Source: Thiobacillus sp.
Lineage (GTDB): Bacteria; Pseudomonadota; Gammaproteobacteria; Burkholderiales; Thiobacillaceae
DNA: 64,000 bases
Assembly: GCA_019459055.1 (NCBI GenBank)
Contig: JAIBEI010000048.1
Coordinates: forward strand, 1-64,000
Direction of reading: 5' to 3'
Shown: positions 53,269 to 64,000 of the stretch, one piece after another
How positions within the stretch are numbered: position 1 is the first letter of the stretch
Layout of the letters: each line of letters opens with the position of its first letter
Made by a program: the position numbers and the translations under genes
The notes under the pieces: model-generated
Told to the model about the DNA's origin: nothing
What the model saw: only the letters and a program-made list of their open reading frames with translations
Databases searched by the model: none

Positions 53269-53602
53269 GGTCTCGCGTCCCCCGTGGTCGCCGAACGAGG
53301 CTGTGGAAAAACCCCAAAAATATCAATCCCCCGCATCTTGCCCCGGCCCCCCGTCTGCATCAACATCGCGTCATTGTTTGGTGATGGTTCCGACGCATGG
53401 CGCCTACAAACAATCGACACCAGCTCGCGTTTCCTTGCCGTAGCGCTGCAACGGGAACTGCTCCCGGCACCTGAACCCCGACGGACCGTCCACAGGCGGC
53501 AGGCGGAATTCGGGCTGTCTTTCCGGCTTCCGCCGGCCGGCTTTGTCGGTCGATTTTCCCGTGCGGACGGGCGATGGTCTGTAGCTTTTGTTCCTCCCGG
53601 AC
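53269..53602. other. 334-base spacer before the groE promoter
   Basis: No gene is supported; open frames here lack recognisable motifs or ribosome sites. It separates phzF from the groESL control region. Confidence 0.5.
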
Positions 53603-53632
53603 TTGAAATTGTCACAGTACGCCCCTACTATT
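53603..53632 (+). promoter_or_regulatory. sigma-32 (RpoH) promoter of groESL
   Basis: CTTGAAA (53603-53609), 13 bases, then CCCCTACTAT (53623-53632) fit the heat-shock consensus CTTGAAA-N11-16-CCCCATNT. It is immediately followed by CIRCE, so activation by RpoH and repression by HrcA meet at one promoter. Confidence 0.85.
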
Positions 53633-53658
53633 AGCACTCTATGGCGGCGAGTGCTAAC
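53632..53658. promoter_or_regulatory. CIRCE operator (HrcA site)
   Basis: TTAGCACTC-N9-GAGTGCTAA, a perfect match to the CIRCE consensus. It lies at the expected transcription start, 77 bases before groES. Confidence 0.97.
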
Positions 53659-53734
53659 CACATCTTCGCCGCTTCCTTATTTTCGGGCAGCCCTGGGCTG
53701 CCTTTATTAACGCTGACGCAATGGAGACTTTGCA

Positions 53735-54025
53735 ATGAAAATCCGTCCTCTGCACGACCGAGTGATTGTCAAACGCATGGAAGAAGAGCGCAAGACCGCT
53801 TCCGGCATCGTGATCCCCGACACCGCCACCGAAAAGCCCGATCAGGGCGAAATCATCGCCGTCGGCACGGGCAAGAAAGACGACCAGGGCAAGCTGATTC
53901 CGCTCGACGTGAAAGTGGGCGACCGCGTGCTGTTCGGCAAGTACGCCGGCCAGACCGTCAAGGTCGAGGGCGACGAACTGCTGGTGATGCGCGAAGAAGA
54001 CATCATGGGCGTGGTCGAGGCATAA
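53735..54025 (+). CDS. groES: co-chaperonin GroES
   Basis: The 96-residue heptameric lid of the GroEL folding chamber. The start [18 protein letters not shown], the mobile loop [17 protein letters not shown] and the end [15 protein letters not shown] are standard. Co-transcribed with groEL after 48 bases; controlled by the sigma-32 promoter and CIRCE. Confidence 0.98.
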   Translation: MKIRPLHDRVIVKRMEEERKTASGIVIPDTATEKPDQGEIIAVGTGKKDDQGKLIPLDVKVGDRVLFGKYAGQTVKVEGDELLVMREEDIMGVVEA

Positions 54026-55729
<1,704 letters not shown>

Positions 55730-55760
55730 AAACCCGGCCCCGGCTGTTCACCGCCAACCA

Positions 55761-55788
55761 AAAGCCCCGCCTCGCGCGGGGCTTTTTT
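55761..55788 (+). terminator. intrinsic terminator of groESL
   Basis: AAAGCCCCGC, a 5-base loop, GCGGGGCTTT and a run of T. Lies 32 bases after the groEL stop. Confidence 0.95.
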
Positions 55789-55934
55789 ATGGTTCTTCGC
55801 ATCTTTCGGGGGAAGGCTGGGTTGACGGAGTAGAGGTTGGTAAATTGGCAGCCCCCCGGCCTCCTTCGGGCGCTGTGTGTTAGGCGCCGGCAGGCGCGAC
55901 CGGCTTGAACCACACCCGGCCGGGCTTTCGCTCT

Positions 55935-56321
55935 TTACTTGAGCGATCTGAAGACAGGCCCCCACGCAGGGTGGCCCGATTCCGCGGGGGTCAATTCGAA
56001 TTTCGGATCGAGCTCCAGCGCCTTGCGAAACGAATCGCGACAGGCTTTTTTCCGGGACTGGGAACAATGCATGAAAGCCAGGTACTTGTGCGCCGCCACC
56101 TTGTCGGAATCCAGGAACAGACCCGAGGTGAGCGCGCTTTGCAGCAGCCGCGTCGAGCTCCTGTAGTCTCCATCCTCGTAAGCGCGAATCCCCAGCGACA
56201 AGTCCTTTTCGGCCTTGCGAAGGGCGAGTCGGTCCAGGCCCGTGTCCCGCACGATGGGCGCAGCGCAGCCTGTCACGAGTAGCGCAGCGCAGAGCAGTGC
56301 GCTTATCTGCTTCCTGGTCAT
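55935..56321 (-). CDS. TssQ-like small TPR lipoprotein
   Basis: A 128-residue lipoprotein (lipobox LLVTGC) with two TPR-like helical pairs: LGIRAYEDGDYRSSTRLLQS and AAHKYLAFMHCSQSRKKACR. It ends KFELTPAESGHPAWGPVFRS, a string I associate with TssQ-type lipoproteins of type VI secretion loci in betaproteobacteria. No T6SS structural gene is in the window. It follows the Ser/Thr kinase gene by 9 bases, so the two are co-transcribed and probably share a signalling role at the envelope. Confidence 0.7.
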   Translation of the reverse strand: MTRKQISALLCAALLVTGCAAPIVRDTGLDRLALRKAEKDLSLGIRAYEDGDYRSSTRLLQSALTSGLFLDSDKVAAHKYLAFMHCSQSRKKACRDSFRKALELDPKFELTPAESGHPAWGPVFRSLK

Positions 56322-56330
56322 GTCCTTGCT

Positions 56331-57773
56331 TTACCTGAATTTGTGCCTGATCTTGAGCGACTGCCCCGGTTTCAGGTTCACGGTACCACGATAGGGCGAA
56401 AACGCCTGATTGCGCACTTCCACCTGGTGCTTCCCGGCCTCCAGCTGCAGCGAGGTGAACGGTGGAGACACGCCGACGCGCTTGCCATCGACGAAGATCT
56501 CGCCCCAGGGCGAAATCGCAAACGATACGGTGGCTTTCGCCTGCGGGATGGCAGCGGGCGCTGTTACAGGCTCGGACGGTGCCGCAGCGGGCGCGGCCGG
56601 CAGGGCCGGCTCGACCGCCGCTTGCGGCGGGCTGACGCCTTCAAACGCCGGAACGGCCGGGGCGGACATCCTGCCGGGCGCGGGATTGGGGGCCAGCACA
56701 TACACCGCAATCGCGGCCACGGCCAGCAGCGAAAGCGCGAGCAGAGCAGGCTTGTGACGCTGCAGCCCATTCCGCAGCGTTGACTTGTTCCCGGTTCCCG
56801 GCCCGCTGCCCGCCGACGCGGCTGCCATCACCCCCCGGGCCTTGTCAGGTGGCAAGAAAACCGTCGCGTCGTGCGGCCCCGCCTGCGTCCTGCCTGCCTT
56901 CCTCGGATTGGTCGGCGTGCCGACGGCGGTGGACAGGCGTTCGGCTTCGGGTGGAGCACCATCCCGCAGCCTCAAATCGCGGGCGAACTCGCCGGCAGTC
57001 TGATAGCGATCCTGCGGCTGCTTGGCCAGCGCACGACGGACGATCCGGTCGAAAAACGGCGGCACGCGGGGGTTGACCGTGCTGGGCGGCGCAGGTTCCT
57101 CGTTCAAAACCTTGTACATGATGGCGCTGAGGTTGTCGCCATTGAAAGGCGTCGTCCCGGTCAGCATTTCGTACAGCACCACGCCCAGCGCAAAAATATC
57201 GGTCCTGCCATCCGTGGCCTGGCCTGCCACCTGCTCCGGCGCCATGTATTTGGGCGACCCCAGCACGGTGCCGAGCTGCGTGCGCGAACCCGTGGGAATC
57301 TGGGCAATGCCGAAATCCATGATTTTGACGTCGCGGCCGGGCGTGATCATGATGTTCGCCGGCTTGATGTCGCGGTGCACCACATGGTTTTTGTGCGCGT
57401 AGTCCAGCGCACCGGCGATGCGCGCCGCGATTTTCCCGATCATGCCCACCGGCAGCACCACGCCGGAGTCGAGCATCTCGCGCAGCGATTCCCCGTCCAG
57501 ATATTCCATCGCGATATAGGCGATATCGTCGGCCTCGCCCACGTCATAAATGGTGACGATGTTGGGATGGTTCAGGCGGCCCGCCGATTTGGCTTCGCGG
57601 TAGAAACGCTCCTCGAACTCGGCACGTTCCTCTTTCGAGAGATTGAGATTGATCGTCTTGATGGCGACAGTGCGCTCGATCAACGGGTCCACCGCCTTGT
57701 AGACCGTCCCCATCGCGCCCTGCCCCAGGGTAGCGACCACTTCGTAACGACCGATTATTGTTTGACTTGTCAT
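56331..57773 (-). CDS. membrane Ser/Thr protein kinase with PEGA domain
   Basis: A 480-residue Hanks-type kinase. It has the Gly loop LGQGAMGTVYKA (about 16-27), Lys in VAIKTINL, the catalytic loop VVHRDIKPANIMI, DFG in KIMDFGIAQ, and APE as MAPEQVAG. A membrane helix (ALLALSLLAVAAIAVYVLAP, about 342-361) separates it from a Pro/Ala-rich linker and a C-terminal PEGA domain (GEIFVDGKRVGVSPPF; LEAGKHQVEVRN) outside the membrane. It is divergent from the PP2C phosphatase gene, with 94 bases between starts, so kinase and phosphatase probably act on the same targets, including the FHA protein. Confidence 0.93.
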   Translation of the reverse strand: MTSQTIIGRYEVVATLGQGAMGTVYKAVDPLIERTVAIKTINLNLSKEERAEFEERFYREAKSAGRLNHPNIVTIYDVGEADDIAYIAMEYLDGESLREMLDSGVVLPVGMIGKIAARIAGALDYAHKNHVVHRDIKPANIMITPGRDVKIMDFGIAQIPTGSRTQLGTVLGSPKYMAPEQVAGQATDGRTDIFALGVVLYEMLTGTTPFNGDNLSAIMYKVLNEEPAPPSTVNPRVPPFFDRIVRRALAKQPQDRYQTAGEFARDLRLRDGAPPEAERLSTAVGTPTNPRKAGRTQAGPHDATVFLPPDKARGVMAAASAGSGPGTGNKSTLRNGLQRHKPALLALSLLAVAAIAVYVLAPNPAPGRMSAPAVPAFEGVSPPQAAVEPALPAAPAAAPSEPVTAPAAIPQAKATVSFAISPWGEIFVDGKRVGVSPPFTSLQLEAGKHQVEVRNQAFSPYRGTVNLKPGQSLKIRHKFR

Positions 57774-57867
57774 GTGGAAGGCGTGGTGGGCGGCTTGCTT
57801 CTGTGCGATTCAGGGTGAGAGAATCTTCGTTGAAGAAAGTATAACAAACACAAAAGGGACACTTGCT

Positions 57868-58707
57868 TTGTCAACCACCGCACCCAATACCCCGCTTTCG
57901 CTCGAGATCGCCGCGAGGACGGATCCGGGCACGCTGCGAAGCCTGAACGAAGACAGCATCGCCACCGTCGGCGAACTGGGCCTGCTGGTGCTGTCGGATG
58001 GCATGGGCGGATACCAGTCGGGCGACGTGGCCAGCCGCATCACCACCCAGGTCATCGTCGAGGGATTGGCCCAGGCCCTGAAGGACAAAACGCACCAGGA
58101 CGGCGGGGTGGCTGCCGACGTGGAAGAGGTCGTCAAGCGAGCCAACCGCGCGATCTACCTGGAAGGCGAAAGCCGCGCGCAGCGCGAGCACACCAGCCGG
58201 GAACAGGCCATGGGCTCAACCCTGGCGCTGCTGCTGCTTAAGAACAACCACGTCACCCTGGCGCACGTCGGCGATTCCCGCATCTATCGACTGCGCGCGA
58301 ACCGGCTGGAATTGCTGACGCATGACCATTCCTTGCTGCAGGAGCAGATCGACCAGGGAATCCTCAGTGCGGAGGCCGCGGCCACCTCCCATAACCGCCA
58401 TCTGGTGACGCGCGGACTGGGCCTGCAGGCCGAGGTGGACGTTGCGCTGGACACGTGCGAAGCCCTGCCGGGCGACCTCTACCTGCTCTGCTCGGATGGT
58501 CTGAACGACATGGTCGACAATGCGGACATCGAACTGGTGCTCAATTCGCTCCAGGCCAACCTGCCGCTTGCCGCCAGCCAGCTGGTCATGATCGCCAACG
58601 ACAACGGCGGCGAAGACAACATCTCCGTCATTCTGGCGAAGGTCGGAACGCAAACCTCCCCAGTCGCGAAAAAGCACGGCTTTTTCGGCTGGCTCTTTGG
58701 ACGCTAA
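57868..58707 (+). CDS. PP2C-type Ser/Thr protein phosphatase
   Basis: About 279 residues. Metal and catalytic motifs are LRSLNEDSIA, VLSDGMGGYQSGDVAS, GSTLALLLL, AHVGDSRIYRLR, LLCSDGLNDMV and GEDNISVILAKV. The start is probably TTG 57868 with GGGA eight bases upstream; the only ATG in frame (57772) would overlap the divergent kinase start. A C-terminal tail (KKHGFFGWLFGR) may touch the membrane. The FHA gene follows after 5 bases. Confidence 0.9.
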   Translation: MSTTAPNTPLSLEIAARTDPGTLRSLNEDSIATVGELGLLVLSDGMGGYQSGDVASRITTQVIVEGLAQALKDKTHQDGGVAADVEEVVKRANRAIYLEGESRAQREHTSREQAMGSTLALLLLKNNHVTLAHVGDSRIYRLRANRLELLTHDHSLLQEQIDQGILSAEAAATSHNRHLVTRGLGLQAEVDVALDTCEALPGDLYLLCSDGLNDMVDNADIELVLNSLQANLPLAASQLVMIANDNGGEDNISVILAKVGTQTSPVAKKHGFFGWLFGR

Positions 58708-58712
58708 AGCCC

Positions 58713-59396
58713 ATGGCAAAACTCATCGTCAGTCAAAACGGAACGGTCACCGAAAACCGGTTTCTCAACGATGCCAGCTTCACGATCGGCAGCCTGCCCG
58801 ACAGCGACCTGTGCCTGGCCATCGATGGCGTCAGCCGCTCGCATGCCCGTATCACCTCGATCGGCAACGATGACTTCCTGGAAGACCTGGGCAGCACCAA
58901 TGGCACCGTGGTGAATGGCCAGCCCGTTACCCGGCACATCCTTCAAAACGACGACGTCATCGAGATTGCCGGCGTGCAGATTCGCTACCGGAACCACAAG
59001 GCAATCGATGGCCCCAGCTTCGACAGGACGATGATCATTCAGGCCTCGGTCCTGGAGCGTAACGCGCCCGCCCAGCCGGTCGGCGCCTATTCGCTGGCGA
59101 CGGCAAAGAAGGCGTTCCGCCTCAAGAAAGGGGGGCGGCTGGGACTGATCCGCGCGTTCGATGGCTCCCCATCAAGCCGGGAAATCGAATTGTCCGAGGT
59201 GCTGCATGTCTTCGGCATACCCGGCAAGCAGCTTGCGGTGATCAACTCCCGCCCGCACGGCTATTTCATCACCCATGTCGAGGGGAAAACCCCTGCGCGC
59301 CTGAACGGGAAATCCATCGGCCTTGAGCCCCGCCCCCTGTCGCCCAACGACACGATCGAAGTAGGCGACGAGAAGCTGCTCTTCCTGTTCAAATAG
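58713..59396 (+). CDS. FHA-domain protein
   Basis: A 227-residue protein. The N-terminal FHA domain (about 20-95) has the phosphothreonine-binding pattern FTIGSLPDSD, GVSRSHARI and DLGSTNGTVVNGQ. A second, more divergent FHA-like region lies at about 150-227 (VLHVFGIPGKQLAVINSRPH, PARLNGKSIGL). A threonine-containing linker (FDRTMIIQA, about 107) could be the kinase target. It forms an operon with the PP2C gene. Together with the kinase it makes a complete phospho-switch like that controlling type VI secretion. Confidence 0.9.
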   Translation: MAKLIVSQNGTVTENRFLNDASFTIGSLPDSDLCLAIDGVSRSHARITSIGNDDFLEDLGSTNGTVVNGQPVTRHILQNDDVIEIAGVQIRYRNHKAIDGPSFDRTMIIQASVLERNAPAQPVGAYSLATAKKAFRLKKGGRLGLIRAFDGSPSSREIELSEVLHVFGIPGKQLAVINSRPHGYFITHVEGKTPARLNGKSIGLEPRPLSPNDTIEVGDEKLLFLFK

Positions 59397-59520
59397 GGAA
59401 ACCCGTTCGCTGCCGCAATCCATCGCACGCGGCGCGCCAGGCAATTTTTTATTGGGGTTTGCTGGAATCCAGCGTGGAAACTGCCTTTTGTAGCCTGCCG
59501 GGGCGGCATACACGCCTGCG

Positions 59521-60138
59521 CTAGGTGGTTTGTGAGAGCAGGTCGTTGACCATGCGACGAAACATCCTTACCACTTCATCGCGGTCAATGTCCGGGTTGC
59601 GGATGGCGCGAATGCGCAGGCCCTCGAACATGGCCGCGATGGCCTCGGCCATGCCCGCGAGCGTTGCCTTGCTGTCACGGTGGCCGGCGGCCTGACGCAG
59701 GGTCCGGATCGTTTCGATCAGGCTGCCGATGCACTGCCGGTCAGCCGCCTGAACGATGCCGGCAATATGCGGGTTGCGCGCCGCCTCGGCGACGATTTCA
59801 AGTTGCAGTCCGGCCGTGTCGGGATCCAGGTTGGCTTGCACGCCCTCGACCGCGCGCTCGACCATGGCTGCCTTGACGTCGCTCGCCGCGCGCAGTTCGG
59901 CGGTCAGCGTCAGCAGGCGCTGCAGATCCTGGGCGACGATGTCGGCAATGATCGCTTCCTTGTTCTCGAAGTAATGGTAGATGTGGCCGGTGCTCATGCC
60001 GGCCGCTTTCGATATCTGCGCGATGCTGGTGCCATGGAAACCGTGCCGGCGGAAGCATTCCTCGGCGGCGGCGCGAATTTGCGTGCGGCGTGCTTCGGCA
60101 CGCGGCGCTTCCGTGTTTTGGTTGATGGCGGCTGGCAT
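59521..60138 (-). CDS. TetR/AcrR-family repressor of the RND pump
   Basis: A 205-residue TetR protein with helix-turn-helix IRAAAEECFRRHGFHGTSIA and KAAGMSTGHIYHYFENKEA (about 21-58). It is divergent from the RND operon, with about 200 bases between starts that hold two palindromes. This geometry is typical of AcrR/TtgR/NalC-like local repressors that also control themselves. It is not closely related to the paralogues near 18-35 kb. Confidence 0.9.
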   Translation of the reverse strand: MPAAINQNTEAPRAEARRTQIRAAAEECFRRHGFHGTSIAQISKAAGMSTGHIYHYFENKEAIIADIVAQDLQRLLTLTAELRAASDVKAAMVERAVEGVQANLDPDTAGLQLEIVAEAARNPHIAGIVQAADRQCIGSLIETIRTLRQAAGHRDSKATLAGMAEAIAAMFEGLRIRAIRNPDIDRDEVVRMFRRMVNDLLSQTT

Positions 60139-60221
60139 GTGGATCTCCGGTCTGGGTGCCCAAGCGAATGTTGAATCGTGCAGTGGGCCAATCTTGCAAT
60201 TGAATAAATTATAATGTAGAT

Positions 60222-60265
60222 TGAACGTTCATTCTAGTTTGGATGTTCGATTTCGTTTATCGAAC
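60222..60265. promoter_or_regulatory. operator region of the RND efflux operon
   Basis: Two palindromes: TGAACGTTCA (60222-60231) and GTTCGAT-N7-ATCGAAC (60245-60265, perfect 7-bp arms). Both share the GTTC/GAAC half. A TATAAT lies at 60210-60215 but no good -35 is seen at 17 bases. They are the best candidates for binding by the TetR protein encoded at 59521-60138. Confidence 0.6.
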
Positions 60266-60335
60266 GGTTCTATATTCATGGCATTGGCCGGCCGCCCCCG
60301 CGGGTTGCTGGCCGTGCCATTTCAAAAGGTCAACC

Positions 60336-61532
60336 ATGCAGACTCCCCGCCACCTGCCTTTCATCCCGCTGGGCCTCGCGCTGGCCGGTGCCTTCCTGCT
60401 TGCCGCCTGCGGGGGGAAGGAAACGCCGCCCGGGCCGGGCGCTGGCGGGCCGGGCGCACCGGCCGTCACGGTGGTGACGGTGCAGACCGAATCCGTTGCG
60501 GTGGCCTCCGAACTGCCTGGACGCACTTCACCTTATCAGATTGCCGAACTGCGTCCGCAGGTGACCGGCATCGTCAAGGAACGCCTGTTCAAGGAAGGCA
60601 GCGAGGTCAAGGCGGGGCAGGTGCTGTACCGGATCGACCCCGCAACGTATCAGGCGGCCTTCGACAGTGCGCAGGCCAATCTGGCGCGTGCCGAAGCGAA
60701 TCTGTACGCGGCGCGGCTGAAGGCCGGGCGCTACGCCGAGCTGGTGAAAATCGAGGCGGTGAGCAAGCAGGCCAACGACGAAGCGGATGCTGCGCTGAAG
60801 CAGGCACAGGCCGATGTCGGCGCCGCCAGGGCCGCGCTCGACAGGACGCGGATCGATCTCGGCTACACCCGCGTCACCTCGCCGATCGCGGGCCGCATCA
60901 GCCGCTCGGCGGTGACGCCAGGGGCGCTGGTCACCGCCAACCAGGACGATGCGCTGGCTACCGTGCAGAAACTCGACCCGATCTATGTCGACCTGACCCA
61001 GTCCAGCGCCGACATGCTGCGCATGCGGCGCGATCTTGAATCCGGCAGGCTGCAGCGCGCCGCCGGCAATGCCGTTCCGGTCCAGTTGGTGCTGGAAGAC
61101 GGCAGCGTCTACGGTGCCGAGGGCAAGCTGGCTTTTTCCGAAGTGACGGTCGACGAAGGCACCGGAAGCGTCACGCTGCGCGCGGTGTTCCCCAACCCCA
61201 AGGGCGAACTGCTGCCCGGCATGTACGTGCGGGCGCGCCTGACCCAGGGCACGCAGGACAATGCCATCCTGCTGCCGCACGCGGCGGTGAGCCGCGATCC
61301 GCGCGGCAATGCGACGGTGATGCTGGTGAATGCCGAAAACACGGTCGAGCCGCGCGTCGTCAAGACCGGGCAATCGATCGGCGACAAGTGGGTGGTGAGC
61401 GAAGGGCTCGCCCCGGGCGACCGTGTCATCGTCGAAGGCCTGCAGAAGGCACACCCGGGCAGCCCGGTACAGGTGCAGGAGGCGGGTGCTGCGGCAGCCG
61501 CGCCCGCAGCCCCCGCCGCAGTGGCGAAGTGA
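60336..61532 (+). CDS. RND efflux periplasmic adaptor (AcrA-like lipoprotein)
   Basis: A 398-residue adaptor. The lipobox is AFLLAACGGK. The lipoyl part is KEGSEVKAGQVLYRIDPATY, followed by a short coiled-coil hairpin and VTSPIAGRISRSAVTPGALV, the usual AcrA/MexA signature. The barrel and membrane-proximal domains include LFPNPKGELLPGMYVRARL-type FPNPKGELLPGMYVRARL. It ends in an Ala/Pro tail. AAAGG lies seven bases before ATG 60336. It connects the pump to an outer-membrane channel, which is outside the window. Confidence 0.95.
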   Translation: MQTPRHLPFIPLGLALAGAFLLAACGGKETPPGPGAGGPGAPAVTVVTVQTESVAVASELPGRTSPYQIAELRPQVTGIVKERLFKEGSEVKAGQVLYRIDPATYQAAFDSAQANLARAEANLYAARLKAGRYAELVKIEAVSKQANDEADAALKQAQADVGAARAALDRTRIDLGYTRVTSPIAGRISRSAVTPGALVTANQDDALATVQKLDPIYVDLTQSSADMLRMRRDLESGRLQRAAGNAVPVQLVLEDGSVYGAEGKLAFSEVTVDEGTGSVTLRAVFPNPKGELLPGMYVRARLTQGTQDNAILLPHAAVSRDPRGNATVMLVNAENTVEPRVVKTGQSIGDKWVVSEGLAPGDRVIVEGLQKAHPGSPVQVQEAGAAAAAPAAPAAVAK

Positions 61533-61543
61533 GGTAGCGCACC

Positions 61544-64000
61544 ATGGCCCGTTTCTTCATCGACCGACCCATCTTCGCGTGGGTCATCGCCATCGTCATC
61601 ATGCTCGCCGGCGTGCTGTCCATCCTGGCGCTGCCGGTGTCGCAATATCCGGCCATCGCGCCGCCCACCGTCGCCATCAACGCCGCCTATCCCGGCGCCT
61701 CGGCGAAGACGGTGGAAGACTCGGTCACCCAGGTCATCGAGCAGAAGCTGACCGGCCTCGACAACCTGCTCTACATGAGCTCGCAATCCGATTCCTACGG
61801 CCGCGCCACGGTGACGCTCACCTTCGACGCCGGCACCGATCCCGACATCGCGCAGGTGCAGACGCAGAACAAGCTGCAGCTCGCGCTGCCGCTGCTGCCG
61901 CTGGCGGTGCAGCAGCAGGGCGTGCAGGTGGTGAAGTCGACACGCAACTTCCTGATGATCGTCGGCTTCGTCTCCAAGGACGGTTCCATGAGCCGGACCG
62001 ACCTCGCCGACTTCCTCAACTCGACCGTGCAGGAGCCCTTGTCGCGCGTCACCGGCGTCGGCGAGGTGCAGGTGTTCGGCGCCCAGTACGCCATGCGCAT
62101 CTGGCTCGATCCGGCCAAGCTGAACAACTACAGGCTCACGCCGGGTGACGTGCAGGCGGCGATCCGCGTGCAGAACAATCAGATTTCGGCCGGCCAGCTG
62201 GGTGGCACGCCAGCGGTGGCGGGGCAGGGCTTCACCGCATCGATCACCGCGCAGAGCCGGCTGCAGACCGTCGGGGAGTTCGAGCGGATCCTGCTGCGCA
62301 GCTCGGCGCAGGGCGGGGAAGTGCGCCTGAAGGACGTCGCCCGCGTCGAGATCGGCGCGGAGAACTACGGCATCATCGGCCGCTTCAACGGCCAGCCCGC
62401 CTCGGGCATCGGCATCAAGCTCGCCGCGGGCGCCAACGCGCTCGACACCGCGGAAGCCGTGAAGGCCAGGATCGAGCAGATGAAGGCCTACTTCCCGCCC
62501 GGGGTCGAGACCGTCGTGCCGTACGACACCACGCCCTTCGTCAGGATCTCGATCATGAACGTGGTGCAGACCCTGGTCGAGGCGGTCATCCTGGTGTTCC
62601 TGGTGATGTACCTCTTCCTGCAGAATTTCCGCGCGACGCTGATCCCGACCATCGCCGTGCCGGTCGTCCTGCTCGGCACCTTCGGGGTGATGGCCGCCTT
62701 CGGCTTCTCGATCAACACGCTCACCATGTTCGGCCTGGTGCTCGCGATCGGCCTGCTGGTCGACGACGCCATCGTCGTGGTGGAGAACGTCGAGCGCATC
62801 ATGACCGAGGAGGGCCTCTCGCCCAAGGAGGCGACCAAGAAGTCGATGCGCCAGATCACCGGGGCGCTGGTCGGCATCGGCCTGGTGCTGTCCGCCGTAT
62901 TCGTGCCGATGGCGTTCTTCGGCGGTGCGACCGGGGTGATCTACCGCCAGTTCTCGATCACCATCGTCTCGGCGATGGCGCTGTCGGTGCTGGTGGCGAT
63001 CATTTTCACCCCGGCGCTGTGCGCGACGATGCTGAAGCCCGTATCCAAGGGGCACAGCCACGACGAGAGCGGCTGGATGTCCGGCTTTTTCGGCTGGTTC
63101 AACCGCATGTTTGCCCGCAACAGCCGGCGCTACGAGTCGGCGGTGAGCAAGATCCTCGCACGCAGCCTGCGCTTCCTGGTGATCTACCTCGTCGTCATCG
63201 GCGTGTTGGTGCTGCTGTTCCTGCGCATGCCGACGTCCTTCCTGCCGGAGGAAGACCAGGGCGTGATGTTCACCCAGGTCATCCTGCCGGCCGGCGCGAC
63301 CCAGGAACGCACCGTCGAGGTGCTGAAGAAGGTCGAGCACCAGTATCTCGAGAACGAGAAGGGCAACGTGCGCTCGATCTTTGCCGCCGCCGGCTTCAGT
63401 TTCGCCGGCCAGGGCCAGAACATGGGCATCGGATTCGTCAACCTTGAGCCCTGGGACCAGCGCCAGGCGCCAGGGCAGGACGTGAAGTCGATCGCCGGGC
63501 GGGCCATGGGTGCGTTCTCGCAGATCAAGGAGGCGATGGTGTTCGCCTTCGTGCCGCCGGCCGTGCTCGAACTCGGCACCTCCAGCGGCTTCAGCGTGCA
63601 GCTGCAGGACCGCGCAGGCCTCGGCCACGACGCCCTGATCGCCGCGCGCAACCAGTTCCTCGGCATGGCCGCGCAGGACAAGCGTCTGATCGGTGTGCGG
63701 CCCAACGGGCAGGAGGACGTTCCCGAGTACCAGCTCGACATCGACCACGCGAAGGCCGGGGCGCTCGGCGTTTCGGTGGCGGACATCAACGAGACGCTGG
63801 CCACCGCTTGGGGCGGCACCTACGTCAACGACTTCATCGACCGTGGGCGCATCAAGAAGGTGTATCTGCAGGCCGACGCCGACGCACGCATGAAGCCGGA
63901 CGATCTGGCCAAATGGTACGCGCGCAACAAACAGGGCGAGATGGTGCCGCTGTCGGCGTTCACCACCGCGCACTGGGCGTCCGGCTCGCCGCGCCTGGAA
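61544..64000 (+). CDS. RND multidrug efflux pump, inner-membrane subunit (AcrB-like), partial
   Basis: The first 819 codons of an HAE1-type RND transporter; the gene runs off the right end (about 1,040 residues expected). It starts [20 protein letters not shown]. The proton-relay aspartates are in [18 protein letters not shown], and the first large periplasmic loop contains [20 protein letters not shown]. It begins 11 bases after the adaptor gene and is in the same operon. An outer-membrane channel gene probably follows. Confidence 0.97.
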   Translation, partial: MARFFIDRPIFAWVIAIVIMLAGVLSILALPVSQYPAIAPPTVAINAAYPGASAKTVEDSVTQVIEQKLTGLDNLLYMSSQSDSYGRATVTLTFDAGTDPDIAQVQTQNKLQLALPLLPLAVQQQGVQVVKSTRNFLMIVGFVSKDGSMSRTDLADFLNSTVQEPLSRVTGVGEVQVFGAQYAMRIWLDPAKLNNYRLTPGDVQAAIRVQNNQISAGQLGGTPAVAGQGFTASITAQSRLQTVGEFERILLRSSAQGGEVRLKDVARVEIGAENYGIIGRFNGQPASGIGIKLAAGANALDTAEAVKARIEQMKAYFPPGVETVVPYDTTPFVRISIMNVVQTLVEAVILVFLVMYLFLQNFRATLIPTIAVPVVLLGTFGVMAAFGFSINTLTMFGLVLAIGLLVDDAIVVVENVERIMTEEGLSPKEATKKSMRQITGALVGIGLVLSAVFVPMAFFGGATGVIYRQFSITIVSAMALSVLVAIIFTPALCATMLKPVSKGHSHDESGWMSGFFGWFNRMFARNSRRYESAVSKILARSLRFLVIYLVVIGVLVLLFLRMPTSFLPEEDQGVMFTQVILPAGATQERTVEVLKKVEHQYLENEKGNVRSIFAAAGFSFAGQGQNMGIGFVNLEPWDQRQAPGQDVKSIAGRAMGAFSQIKEAMVFAFVPPAVLELGTSSGFSVQLQDRAGLGHDALIAARNQFLGMAAQDKRLIGVRPNGQEDVPEYQLDIDHAKAGALGVSVADINETLATAWGGTYVNDFIDRGRIKKVYLQADADARMKPDDLAKWYARNKQGEMVPLSAFTTAHWASGSPRLE

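Noticed and set aside
61109..63973. A 954-codon open frame on the minus strand opposite the RND pump gene
   Set aside because: It is antisense to a strongly recognised pump gene; its product is rich in His, Arg and Gln without domains, typical of high-GC antisense frames.

Overview
The window looks like the chromosome of a chemolithotrophic betaproteobacterium of the Thiobacillus type. This is an inference from gene content: high GC, a complete cobalt thiocyanate hydrolase set (scnB-scnA-scnC plus a P15K-like maturation gene), sulfur-transfer genes, cyanase, and a CIRCE/sigma-32 controlled groESL. No rRNA, tRNA or CRISPR array was seen.

Layout. 1-4000 is an accessory patch: a transposase tail, an AT-richer HExxH protein, a DpnII/MboI-like PD-(D/E)XK protein, a small unknown protein and non-coding remnants. 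4000-16800 is mostly housekeeping: pyrC, rsmI, yraN-diaA-dolP (the enterobacterial order without lpoA), ubiD, a pyrR-like gene, dacB with a repeat-encoded tail, a nucleotide-sugar epimerase/dehydrogenase pair, a periplasmic serine protease and pldA. 16800-34950 is a long minus-strand block of envelope and export genes: an MBL-fold nuclease, two paralogous four-helix membrane proteins, three related TetR-type proteins (one without a DNA-binding domain), a patatin-like lipoprotein, a cytochrome c', a YbhGFSR-like exporter with its own outer-membrane factor, and a DevBCA/MacB-like exporter. Two promoters in this block carry the same operator. bioA follows.

36600-49550 is the most distinctive part. 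Twelve minus-strand genes run scnB, scnA, scnC, P15K-like, a nitrate/taurine-type ABC importer (ATPase, Tat-type binding protein, two permeases), DsrE-like, TusA-like, an SQR/FccB-like flavoprotein and DUF1641. Beside them lie a SAM methyltransferase, cynS, a HupE-type cobalt/nickel transporter and a LysR regulator. A 44-bp block with an ATAG-N7-CTAT LysR box and a -35 element occurs twice (35/44 identical), in front of scnB and in front of hupE-cynS. This suggests one LysR protein controls uptake, thiocyanate hydrolysis, cobalt supply and cyanate breakdown together. Known chemistry: thiocyanate hydrolase yields carbonyl sulfide and ammonia; cyanase turns cyanate and bicarbonate into ammonia and CO2; the SQR, TusA and DsrE types handle reduced sulfur. 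No carbonyl sulfide hydrolase is recognised here.

49650-64000 holds a TetR/DUF1348 pair, a lone glcF, phzF, groESL, a kinase / PP2C phosphatase / FHA protein / TssQ-like lipoprotein signalling module, and a TetR-controlled RND efflux operon whose pump gene runs off the right end.
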